Assembly: GCA_900555635.1 (NCBI GenBank)
Contig: USLU01000138.1
Span: 1 to 7,856 of the forward strand
DNA from: an uncultured Bacteroides sp.
GTDB taxonomy: Bacteria > Bacteroidota > Bacteroidia > Bacteroidales > Bacteroidaceae
DNA length: 7,856 nucleotides
Direction of reading: 5' to 3'
In this document: positions 1-5,623 of the stretch, one piece after another
How positions within the stretch are numbered: the stretch's first letter is position 1
How the letters are laid out: each line of letters opens with the position of its first letter
Made by a program: the position numbers and the translations under genes
The notes under the pieces: model-generated
The model's database searches: none
Seen by the model: the letters and a program-made list of their open reading frames with translations, nothing else
Told to the model about the DNA's origin: nothing

Positions 1-659
1 TTGCAAAATCAGGCAAGAAAGTCCTTTTTGTTGCTACTAAAAAACAAGCTAAACAAGTTGTAGCTGATAAAGCTGCATCTGTAAATATGCCTTATGTAAT
101 CGAGCGCTGGCCGGGTGGTATGTTGACCAACTTCCCGACTATCCGTAAGGCTGTTAAGAAGATGGCTACTATCGATAAATTGACTAACGATGGTACTTAT
201 TCTAACCTCTCTAAGAGAGAAATTCTGCAGATCTCTCGTCAACGTGCAAAGTTGGACAAGACTTTGGGTTCTATCGCTGACTTGACTCGTCTGCCTTCTG
301 CATTGTTCGTTATCGACGTAATGAAAGAAAACATTGCAGTTCGTGAAGCTAACCGTTTGGGTATTCCTGTATTCGGTATCGTTGATACTAACTCAGATCC
401 TTCAGATATCGACTTCGTAATTCCGGCAAACGATGACGCTACTAAGTCAGTAGAAGTTATCCTTGATGCTTGCTGCGCTGCTATGCAGGAAGGTTTGGAA
501 GAACGTAAGGCTGAAAAGGTAGATATGGAAGCTGCCGGTGAAGCTCCTGCTAACAAGGGTAAGAAAAAATCTGCAAAAGCAAGACTCGATAAGTCCGACG
601 AGGAAGCAATCAATGCTGCTAAGGCTGCTGCTTTCATGAAGGAAGACGAAGAAGCTTAA
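1..659 (+). CDS. rpsB: 30S ribosomal protein S2, 5'-truncated
   Basis: This is the C-terminal 218 residues of S2, a small-subunit ribosomal protein bound on the back of the 30S body and needed for S1 docking. The reading frame is open from position 3 to TAA at 657-659. The start lies outside the window; compared with S2 of E. coli about 60 residues are missing. Family landmarks are visible: KVLFVATKKQA near the left edge, then ERWPGGMLTNF, SALFVIDVMKE, ANRLGIPVFGIVDTNSDP and DFVIPANDDA. After EGLEERKAEK comes a tail of about 50 residues rich in Ala, Lys and Glu, longer than in E. coli S2; I take it as a Bacteroidota trait. Codons are strongly biased to T-ending forms (GCT, GTT, CGT), as in highly expressed genes. 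tsf follows on the same strand. The internal Met at 87 is not the start, because the S2 homology runs upstream of it. Confidence 0.97.
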   Translation, partial: AKSGKKVLFVATKKQAKQVVADKAASVNMPYVIERWPGGMLTNFPTIRKAVKKMATIDKLTNDGTYSNLSKREILQISRQRAKLDKTLGSIADLTRLPSALFVIDVMKENIAVREANRLGIPVFGIVDTNSDPSDIDFVIPANDDATKSVEVILDACCAAMQEGLEERKAEKVDMEAAGEAPANKGKKKSAKARLDKSDEEAINAAKAAAFMKEDEEA

Positions 660-665
660 TTCATA

Positions 666-745
666 ATTGAGAGTTGAGAATTGAAAGTTGAGAGTTACTT
701 TACAGCAATTCTCAATTCTCTATTCTCAGCTCTTTTTCGCTTTTT
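666..745 (+). repeat. Heptad-repeat long hairpin between rpsB and tsf, candidate attenuator
   Basis: The left arm (666-696) is four tandem 7-bp units close to ATTGAGA or GTTGAGA. The right arm (706-733) is four 7-bp units close to CAATTCT. In the best register 669-696 pairs with 707-734 around a 10-nt loop. This register has two internal mismatches (682/721 and 685/718) and several G-U pairs. Because the arms are repetitive, other registers also work, for example 669-683 with 706-720. The stem runs straight into T5 (733-737), then CGC, then a second T5 (741-745). That is the layout of an intrinsic terminator or a leaky attenuator that could lower tsf relative to rpsB. It could instead be an interspersed repeat element that happened to land here. 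The pairing is seen directly; the function is inferred. Confidence 0.6.
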
Positions 746-772
746 AAAAAGATATTTATTAACTCAAAATAT

Positions 773-781
773 AAAGGAAAG
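773..781 (+). promoter_or_regulatory. Ribosome binding site of tsf
   Basis: AAAGGAAAG lies 8 nt (counted from GGA) before ATG 787 and is one of the clearest Shine-Dalgarno sequences in the window. Its spacing favours ATG 787 over the in-frame ATG at 799, which would be 20 nt away. Confidence 0.6.
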
Positions 782-786
782 ATATT

Positions 787-1779
787 ATGGCTGTAAGTAT
801 GGCTGATATAACCAAGCTCCGCAAAATGACCGGTGCTGGTATGATGGATTGCAAGAATGCATTGAATGATGCTGAAGGCGATTTCGACAAGGCAATGGAA
901 ATTATCCGTAAGAAAGGACAGGCTGTTGCTGCTAAGCGTTCTGACCGCGAAGCTTCTGAAGGCTGCGTTTTGGCTAAGACTACTGGTGATTTTGCAGTTA
1001 TCATTGCATTGAAGTGTGAAACAGACTTTGTTGCTCAAAATGCTGACTTCATCAAATTGGCTCAGGATATCCTTGATCTTGCTGTTGCTAATAAGTGCAA
1101 GACTTTGGATGAAGTAAAAGCATTGCCGATGGGTAATGGTACTGTACAGGATGCAGTTGTTGATCGTAGCGGTATTACAGGTGAGAAGATGGAACTTGAT
1201 GGTTACTGCACTGTAGAGGGTCCTACTACTGTTGTTTACAACCACATGAACAGAAATGGCCTTTGTACCATCGTTGCTTTCAACAAGCAGGTTGACGAGC
1301 AGATGGCTAAGCAAGTAGCTATGCAGATTGCTGCTATGAATCCGATTGCAATTGACGAAGATGGTGTTTCTGAAGAAATTAAGCAGAAAGAAATCGAAGT
1401 TGCTATCGATAAGACAAAAGCAGAACAAGTACAGAAGGCTGTTGAGGTTGCTTTGAAGAAAGCTGGCCTTAATCCTGCTCACGTTGACAGCGAAGATCAT
1501 ATGGAGAGCAACATGGCTAAGGGCTGGATTACAGCTGAGGACGTAGCAAAAGCAAAAGAAATCATTGCTACCGTTTCTGCTGAAAAGGCTGCAAACTTGC
1601 CTGAGCAAATGATTCAGAACATTGCTAAAGGTCGTTTGGCTAAGTTCTTGAAAGAAGTTTGCTTGTTGAACCAGGAAGATATCATGGATGGCAAGAAGAC
1701 AGTAAGAGAAGTGTTGAAAGAAGCTGATCCTGAATTGAAGATTGTGGATTTCAAACGTTTCACTTTGCGCGCTGAATAA
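787..1779 (+). CDS. tsf: Translation elongation factor Ts
   Basis: EF-Ts is the cytoplasmic guanine-nucleotide exchange factor that releases GDP from EF-Tu. The 330-residue product begins with the N-terminal UBA-like module (about residues 5-55, ITKLRKMTGAGMMDCKNAL). The EF-Tu-contacting signature CETDFVAQN follows at about 77-85, and then the core domain. It is longer than the 283-residue E. coli protein, the extra length lying in the core domain. ATG 787 is supported by the Shine-Dalgarno at 773-781; a second in-frame ATG at 799 would remove only four residues. The gene follows rpsB, as in many bacteria. It is separated from rpsB by a possible attenuator hairpin and ends just before a strong terminator, so it is the last gene of the operon. 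Codon bias matches rpsB and suggests high expression. Confidence 0.98.
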   Translation: MAVSMADITKLRKMTGAGMMDCKNALNDAEGDFDKAMEIIRKKGQAVAAKRSDREASEGCVLAKTTGDFAVIIALKCETDFVAQNADFIKLAQDILDLAVANKCKTLDEVKALPMGNGTVQDAVVDRSGITGEKMELDGYCTVEGPTTVVYNHMNRNGLCTIVAFNKQVDEQMAKQVAMQIAAMNPIAIDEDGVSEEIKQKEIEVAIDKTKAEQVQKAVEVALKKAGLNPAHVDSEDHMESNMAKGWITAEDVAKAKEIIATVSAEKAANLPEQMIQNIAKGRLAKFLKEVCLLNQEDIMDGKKTVREVLKEADPELKIVDFKRFTLRAE

Positions 1780-1793
1780 TTCGTTTTAATATA

Positions 1794-1838
1794 AACGGTA
1801 AGCGGGCGCACGGATTTATCCGGAGCGACCGTTTTTTT
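1794..1838 (+). terminator. Intrinsic terminator of the rpsB-tsf operon
   Basis: AACGGT (1794-1799) pairs with ACCGTT (1828-1833). Within this outer stem lies a perfect inner hairpin, CGGAT (1811-1815) with ATCCG (1818-1822). Seven T residues follow at 1832-1838. It begins 15 bp after the tsf stop codon, so it should end the operon transcript. Confidence 0.88.
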
Positions 1839-1858
1839 ATGCCTGTTGGAGACTGCTG

Positions 1859-1946
1859 AAACAGATGATGCGTTTACTTCAAACAGATGATGCATTTAGC
1901 CTAAACAGATGATGTGTTTTACCCAAACGGATCATCCGTTTCTGAG
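1859..1946. repeat. Four-unit array of 22-bp palindrome-like repeats
   Basis: Four consecutive units start at 1859, 1881, 1903 and 1925, an exact 22-bp period. Each is a 17-bp core plus a 5-bp spacer. The cores of units 1-3 read AAACAGATGATG followed by CGTTT, CATTT or TGTTT. Unit 4 is AAACGGATCATCCGTTT, a perfect odd palindrome centred on 1933. Units 1-3 keep a G-G mismatch in the would-be stem and are only partly self-complementary. The spacers (acttc, agcct, taccc, ctgag) are unrelated. The array sits between the tsf terminator and the stop of the convergent SUI1 gene. The unit 4 hairpin ends 12 bp beyond that stop on the minus strand and might help end its transcript. There is no coding potential. 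Repeat structure is certain; function is unknown. Confidence 0.9.
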
Positions 1947-1953
1947 CCAAGCT

Positions 1954-2301
1954 TCAGCCTACCGGTTTAGTCTGCGTATAGCCTTCTTTTTTAAGAAGTT
2001 CCATCACTTTTAGTTTAAAATCACCTTGCACGATAATTTCACCGTCTTTGGCGCTACCGCCTACACCGCATTTGCTTTTCAGCAATTTGCCCAACTCTTT
2101 CAAGTCGTTATCGGAACCTACAAAACCTGTGATTAAAGTAACTACCTTACCACCACGGTTTTTACGGTCCAGTTGTACACGTAGATGCTGCTGTGAGGGT
2201 GGGAGAGTGTTTTGCTCTTCATCGTCATCCATCTCGTAGTTATAGTTCGGGTTGGTAGAATAAACTACATTCAATCGCTCTTTCCAATCATTATTCTTCA
2301 T
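1954..2301 (-). CDS. SUI1/YciH-family translation factor (eIF1-like)
   Basis: The 115-residue protein has a charged, probably flexible N-terminus (residues 1-38, including MDDDEEQ) followed by the SUI1 domain (about 40-108). The core motif runs RKNRGGKVVTLITGF and continues through DLKELGKLLKSKCGVGG and GDFKLKVMELLKKEGY. This matches bacterial YciH, the homologue of eukaryotic eIF1, which binds the 30S subunit near the P site and affects start-codon fidelity. I chose ATG 2301. The longer reading frame from 2325 would begin inside the -7 promoter element at 2323-2330, and its eight extra residues add no SUI1 homology. The gene converges on tsf across the terminator and 22-bp array, and is divergent from rex. 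Confidence 0.9.
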   Translation of the reverse strand: MKNNDWKERLNVVYSTNPNYNYEMDDDEEQNTLPPSQQHLRVQLDRKNRGGKVVTLITGFVGSDNDLKELGKLLKSKCGVGGSAKDGEIIVQGDFKLKVMELLKKEGYTQTKPVG

Positions 2302-2322
2302 AATCGTTCTATTTAGAAAGAC

Positions 2323-2353
2323 CAAAAGTAATATTTTGCACGGAACTTTGCAA
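2323..2353 (-). promoter_or_regulatory. Promoter of the SUI1 gene
   Basis: Read on the minus strand, TACTTTTG (2330 down to 2323) fits the Bacteroidota -7 consensus TAnnTTTG. TTG (2353-2351) lies 20 bp upstream as a partial -33 element. Transcription should start near 2316, leaving a leader of about 15 nt before ATG 2301. This placement rules against the upstream ATG at 2325. Confidence 0.6.
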
Positions 2354-2414
2354 TCTTGTAGAAAATAATGTTAACCTTTTATTCTATCCATATATCAGAT
2401 TAGAAAAAAAACAG

Positions 2415-2422
2415 TACTTTTG
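2415..2422 (+). promoter_or_regulatory. -7 element of the rex promoter
   Basis: TACTTTTG exactly matches TAnnTTTG and equals the -7 box of the divergent SUI1 gene. No clear TTTG is visible at the expected -33 position, so the promoter may be weak or factor-dependent. An imperfect inverted repeat, TCAAT-N6-ATTGA (2423-2438), covers the predicted start region and could be an operator. Confidence 0.5.
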
Positions 2423-2456
2423 TCAATCACAATATTGAGAACTTAAATAAAAAGCT

Positions 2457-3113
2457 ATGAGCGATTTGTTACAGAATAAAGAAACCATGAAGGTGCCGGA
2501 GCCTACCTTGCGCCGTCTCCCGTGGTACCTTTCGAATGTAAAGTTGCTGAGACAGAAGGGAGAACGCTTCGTTTCTTCCACTCAAATTTCCAAAGAAATC
2601 AATATTGACGCTTCTCAAATAGCAAAAGATTTGTCGTATGTCAATATTTCGGGACGTACACGTGTGGGTTATGAAGTTGACACTTTGATAGCTGTACTGG
2701 AAGATTTTTTGGGATTTACTAATATACATAAAGCCTTTCTTTTTGGAGTCGGAAGCTTAGGAGGCGCACTGCTGCGTGACTCCGGTTTGGCACATTTCGG
2801 CTTAGAGATTGTGGCCGCTTTCGATGTTAACCCAGCATTGGTGGGCACAACGTTGAACGGTATTCCTATCTATCACTCTAATGATTTTGAGCAGAAGATG
2901 AAGGAATACGATGTAAATATCGGCGTGCTGACTGTACCCATTGAGATAGCGCAGCGAATAACAGACACCATGATAGCAGGCGGAATCAAGGCTGTTTGGA
3001 ACTTTACGCCATTCCGTATCCGTGTACCGGAAGAAATTGTGGTACAAAACACTTCCCTTTATGCCCATTTGGCAGTGATGTTTAACCGGTTGAATTTTAA
3101 CGAAATCAAGTAA
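2457..3113 (+). CDS. rex: Redox-sensing transcriptional repressor Rex
   Basis: Rex is a homodimeric repressor that senses the NADH/NAD+ ratio and leaves DNA when NADH is high. The 218-residue protein has an N-terminal winged helix (about 12-85), opening with the family signature VPEPTLRRLPWYL. A Rossmann domain follows with the dinucleotide loop GVGSLG (97-102), AFDVNP (121-126), LTVP (158-161) and NFTPFRIRVPE (182-192). The C-terminal helix (LYAHLAVMFNRL) fits the domain-swapped dimer arm. The recognition helix reads DASQIAKDLSYVN, where typical Rex proteins have QVRKDLSYFG, so DNA specificity may differ. I took ATG 2457; an in-frame ATG at 2487 is also possible. No strong Shine-Dalgarno is visible. 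The gene overlaps the next by one base (TAATG), suggesting translational coupling. Confidence 0.94.
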   Translation: MSDLLQNKETMKVPEPTLRRLPWYLSNVKLLRQKGERFVSSTQISKEINIDASQIAKDLSYVNISGRTRVGYEVDTLIAVLEDFLGFTNIHKAFLFGVGSLGGALLRDSGLAHFGLEIVAAFDVNPALVGTTLNGIPIYHSNDFEQKMKEYDVNIGVLTVPIEIAQRITDTMIAGGIKAVWNFTPFRIRVPEEIVVQNTSLYAHLAVMFNRLNFNEIK

Positions 3114-3730
3114 TGAAGATATTAGCTGTAGGAATGAACTATGCCCAGCATAATGATGAAATGGGCCATACACAGGTAAACAGAGAACCTGTAATCTTCA
3201 TGAAACCCGATTCGGCTATCCTGAAAGATGGAAAGCCTTTCTTTATCCCCGACTTCTCTAGCGAGGTGCATTATGAAACAGAAGTAGTGGTGCGTATTTG
3301 CCGGTTGGGAAAGAATATCGCTCCCCGTTTTGCCCATCGCTATTACAATGCAGTAACCGTAGGAATTGATTTCACGGCACGCGACCTGCAACGCAAGTTC
3401 CGTGAAGCAGGTAATCCGTGGGAACTTTGTAAAGGGTTCGATAACTCGGCGGCTATCGGTACTTTCATTTCCTTGGAGCAGGCAGGCGGTGATCTGCAAA
3501 ACCTCGACTTCCACCTGACGATTGACGGTAAGGAAGTACAACGCGGCAATACCCGGAATATGCTGTTCAAGGTAGACGATATAATTTCCTATATCAGTCG
3601 CTTCATGACGTTGAAGATAGGCGATTTGCTGTTTACAGGCACGCCTGCCGGTGTAGGTCCTGTTAGCATAGGACAACATCTGCAAGGATATCTTGGAGAA
3701 GAAAAACTGCTCGACTTTAATATCCGTTAG
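3113..3730 (+). CDS. Fumarylacetoacetate hydrolase (FAH) family protein
   Basis: The 205-residue protein is a single FAH catalytic domain of the compact FAHD1/YcgM type, a metal-dependent C-C hydrolase or decarboxylase. Members act on acylpyruvates, fumarylpyruvate or oxaloacetate. The expected metal ligands are present: E55 and E57 in HYETEVVV, and D86 in GIDFTARD. Other landmarks are MNYAQHNDEMG near the N-terminus, FMKPDSAI, CKGFDNSAAIG (106-116) and the C-terminal FTGTPAGVGP (174-183). The length is near that of stand-alone FAHD1 proteins, so it looks intact. ATG 3113 overlaps the rex stop and has no Shine-Dalgarno of its own, so it probably depends on ribosomes finishing rex. The family and metal site are clear, but the exact substrate cannot be read from sequence. 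Acylpyruvase or oxaloacetate decarboxylase is most likely. Confidence 0.9.
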   Translation: MKILAVGMNYAQHNDEMGHTQVNREPVIFMKPDSAILKDGKPFFIPDFSSEVHYETEVVVRICRLGKNIAPRFAHRYYNAVTVGIDFTARDLQRKFREAGNPWELCKGFDNSAAIGTFISLEQAGGDLQNLDFHLTIDGKEVQRGNTRNMLFKVDDIISYISRFMTLKIGDLLFTGTPAGVGPVSIGQHLQGYLGEEKLLDFNIR

Positions 3731-3752
3731 ACAATCTTCCATTTGCTTTTTC

Positions 3753-3782
3753 TTGTTGCCTCGTTTTTTTTCTGTACTTTCG
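3753..3782 (+). promoter_or_regulatory. Promoter of ispF
   Basis: TTG (3753-3755), a 19-bp gap and TACTTTCG (3775-3782) fit the Bacteroidota promoter with one mismatch in the -7 box. It lies in the 83-bp gap after the FAH gene, so ispF probably has its own start. No terminator hairpin is visible in the gap, so read-through from rex is also possible. Confidence 0.45.
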
Positions 3783-3813
3783 TGCTGTTATACTATTAAA
3801 CAGGAAGAAAGAT

Positions 3814-4293
3814 ATGAAAATACGTGTAGGCTTTGGCTTCGATGTCCATCAGTTGGTGGAAGGCCGCGAACTTTGGTTAGGCGGTATTCGTTTCGAACAT
3901 GAAAAAGGGTTGTTAGGACATTCGGATGCGGATGTGCTGATACATGCCCTTTGCGATGCATTACTTGGTGCAGCTAATATGCGCGATATCGGTTATCACT
4001 TTCCCGATACGGCAGGCGAGTTCAAGAATATCGACAGTAAGATACTATTGAAACGCACTGTTGAAATCATTGCGACCAAAGGTTACACTATTGGCAATAT
4101 TGATGCCACCATTTGTGCCGAACGTCCTAAACTGAAGGCACGCATCCCCGAAATGCAACAAACGTTGGCTGCAATAATGGGAATAGACGAAGAGGATGTT
4201 TCTATAAAAGCAACCACTACCGAGAAGCTCGGTTTTACAGGTAGGGAAGAAGGCATCTCGGCGTATGCTACAGTATTGATATCAAAAGAATAA
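3814..4293 (+). CDS. ispF: 2-C-methyl-D-erythritol 2,4-cyclodiphosphate synthase
   Basis: IspF catalyses the fifth step of the MEP isoprenoid pathway, cyclising CDP-methylerythritol 2-phosphate to MEcPP with loss of CMP. It works as a cytoplasmic homotrimer. The 159-residue length equals that of E. coli IspF. Zinc ligands are visible as D10 and H12 (GFDVHQL) and H44 (DADVLIHALCDALLGA). The catalytic loop DIGYHFPDT (58-66) and the signature KATTTEKLGFTGREEGI (132-148) are intact. AGGA at 3802-3805 lies 8 nt before ATG 3814 and supports this start. The other MEP genes are not in the window, so the gene is apart from its pathway. A secreted phosphoesterase follows 30 bp downstream and is probably co-transcribed. 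Confidence 0.98.
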   Translation: MKIRVGFGFDVHQLVEGRELWLGGIRFEHEKGLLGHSDADVLIHALCDALLGAANMRDIGYHFPDTAGEFKNIDSKILLKRTVEIIATKGYTIGNIDATICAERPKLKARIPEMQQTLAAIMGIDEEDVSIKATTTEKLGFTGREEGISAYATVLISKE

Positions 4294-4323
4294 TCCAATT
4301 ATTAATTAACCCCAATAATTAAA

Positions 4324-5340
4324 ATGAAGAAATTCTCTTTAATCCTTTGTCTCAGTCTCCTGACTACTCTTGTCTGCCAAGCGCAAGTTTCTCCTTTGAA
4401 GTTTAACAAAAACGGAGAGTTTAAGATCGTCCAGTTCACGGATGTACATTTCCAGTTTCATAATCCTGCATCGGCTATTGCGCTGAAGCGTATCAACGAA
4501 GTGCTCGATGCCGAACGTCCCGACTTAGTTGTTTTCACGGGTGACGTAGTTTATGCAGTACCTGCCGATACGGCTATGCGTGCAGTGTTGTCCTGCGTTT
4601 CTTCCCGTAAGATTCCTTTTGTGGTGACTTTTGGTAATCACGATAACGAGCAGGGTAAATCCCGTTCCGAATTGTATGACATTATCCGCTCTGTTCCTTT
4701 CAACATACAGCCGGATCGGGGCAGTGTTGAGTCTCCCGATTATATCCTTCCGCTTAAGTCTTCTGATGGAAAGAAAGATGCGGCTTTGCTTTATTGCCTT
4801 GACTCGCATTCTTATTCCAAACTACCTGATGTGAAAGGATATGATTGGCTTACTTTCGACCAGGTTAATTGGTATCGCCAACAGAGCGCCGCATATACCG
4901 CAAAGAATGGCGGGCAACCCTTACCAGCCTTAGCATTCTTCCACATCCCCCTGCCCGAATATAACAAAGCTGCTTCGGATGAAAATGCTATTATGGTAGG
5001 TACCCGCATGGAAAAGGCATGCGCTCCGGTGTTGAATACAGGTATGTTTGCTGCCATGAAGGAAGCCGGCGATGTGATGGGTACATTCGTAGGCCACGAC
5101 CATGATAATGATTATGCTGTGATGTGGCATGGCATTCTCCTGGCTTACGGTCGTTTTACCGGAGGTAATACCGAGTACAACCATTTGTCCAACGGTGCAC
5201 GCGTAATCCTGATGAAGGAAGGTGCCCGTACTTTCACCACTTGGATTCACTTGAAAGGCGGTGAGATAATAGACAAGACCGTATATCCCGATAGTTTCAC
5301 GAAAGATGACTGGCGCAAACGTCCGTTGGTAACAGAATAA
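4324..5340 (+). CDS. Secreted calcineurin-like metallophosphoesterase
   Basis: The 338-residue protein starts with a Sec signal peptide (KK, then a hydrophobic stretch to about residue 18) with probable cleavage after A20 (CQA|Q). No proper lipobox precedes C18, so I favour a soluble periplasmic or exported protein over a lipoprotein. The mature part is a two-metal calcineurin-like phosphoesterase domain. Its motifs appear in order: FTDVHF (D40, H42), TGDVVY (D74), FGNHDN (N105, H106), FHIPL (H207) and GHDHDND (H258, H260). All five blocks are present, so it should be active. It resembles the Dcr2/purple acid phosphatase-like branch. Substrates in this group vary (phosphomonoesters, nucleotides, phospholipid headgroups) and cannot be deduced here. 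The gene sits 30 bp after ispF with no Shine-Dalgarno and no clear promoter, so it is probably in the same transcript. Confidence 0.92.
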   Translation: MKKFSLILCLSLLTTLVCQAQVSPLKFNKNGEFKIVQFTDVHFQFHNPASAIALKRINEVLDAERPDLVVFTGDVVYAVPADTAMRAVLSCVSSRKIPFVVTFGNHDNEQGKSRSELYDIIRSVPFNIQPDRGSVESPDYILPLKSSDGKKDAALLYCLDSHSYSKLPDVKGYDWLTFDQVNWYRQQSAAYTAKNGGQPLPALAFFHIPLPEYNKAASDENAIMVGTRMEKACAPVLNTGMFAAMKEAGDVMGTFVGHDHDNDYAVMWHGILLAYGRFTGGNTEYNHLSNGARVILMKEGARTFTTWIHLKGGEIIDKTVYPDSFTKDDWRKRPLVTE

Positions 5341-5427
5341 GGGACATTTACTCTTGTACGGTCAGCAGTTATACCCTAATATAAGTAACAGTAATACCTT
5401 TCGATAGGAACACTATTGCTCATACTG

Positions 5428-5493
5428 CACAAGATGCCATCTTATGTAACACAAGATGCCATCTTGTGCTGCATGAGATGGCATCTTGTGCAT
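5428..5493. repeat. Three-unit array of 22-bp palindromes
   Basis: Three units start at 5428, 5450 and 5472, an exact 22-bp period. Unit 2 contains CACAAGATGCCATCTTGTG, a perfect 19-bp odd palindrome centred on 5459. Unit 1 has one mismatch (TATG for TGTG). Unit 3 begins CATGAG, where both changes keep G-T pairing, and its centre base is G. All three could form 9-bp hairpins with a tiny loop, or be bound by a symmetric protein. Centres at 5437, 5459 and 5481 lie on nearly the same helix face. The array lies 88 bp after the phosphoesterase stop and 130 bp before the oxidoreductase start. The rest of the 283-bp gap (5341-5623) holds only the promoter near its right end, and no further gene that I can support. 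Confidence 0.92.
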
Positions 5494-5574
5494 CGTTACC
5501 AATAGCCTTCCGGTTCTTAGCTCTTACTCTTTTGTTCTATTCGTTATATTCTCTATTTGACTAGCTTCCAATGC

Positions 5575-5604
5575 TTGTTTCCTTTGATATATTTACTAAT
5601 TTTG
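5575..5604 (+). promoter_or_regulatory. Promoter of the oxidoreductase gene
   Basis: TTG (5575-5577), a 19-bp gap and TAATTTTG (5597-5604), a full match to TAnnTTTG, lie just before the gene. Transcription should start near 5611, about 13 nt before ATG 5624. No Shine-Dalgarno is visible. Confidence 0.65.
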
Positions 5605-5623
5605 TCGGTAAAGACTCATACTT

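Noticed and set aside
740..751. Perfect palindrome CTTTTTAAAAAG upstream of tsf
   Set aside because: It is pure A/T inside, arises from the T-run after the hairpin, and could easily occur by chance in this AT-rich gap.
712..1608. A 298-residue open frame on the minus strand opposite tsf
   Set aside because: It lies antisense to a certain tsf gene and has low-complexity Ser/Asn/Leu-rich content with no family motif. It is explained by the strong codon bias of tsf.
1859..1946. Possible small CRISPR array
   Set aside because: Spacers are only 5 bp and the repeats are palindromic at 22-bp period, and there are no cas genes. The same holds for 5428-5493.
1851..1958. GCTGAA / TTCAGC inverted repeat flanking the first array, as terminal repeats of a mobile element
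   Set aside because: Only 6 bp with no target duplication, and the right copy lies over the SUI1 stop codon; chance is the simplest explanation.
3122..3742. A 206-residue minus-strand frame opposite the FAH gene
   Set aside because: It is fully antisense to a clear FAH-family gene, has no promoter or ribosome site and no recognisable motif.
4297..4320. AATTATT / AATAATT inverted repeat between ispF and the phosphoesterase gene
   Set aside because: Seven A-T pairs only, no T-run after it, in a 30-bp AT-rich gap; too weak for a terminator.
4324..4386. Lipoprotein signal in the phosphoesterase (Cys at residue 18)
   Set aside because: The residues before C18 (TLV) do not fit a lipobox, and CQA|Q fits ordinary signal peptidase cleavage.
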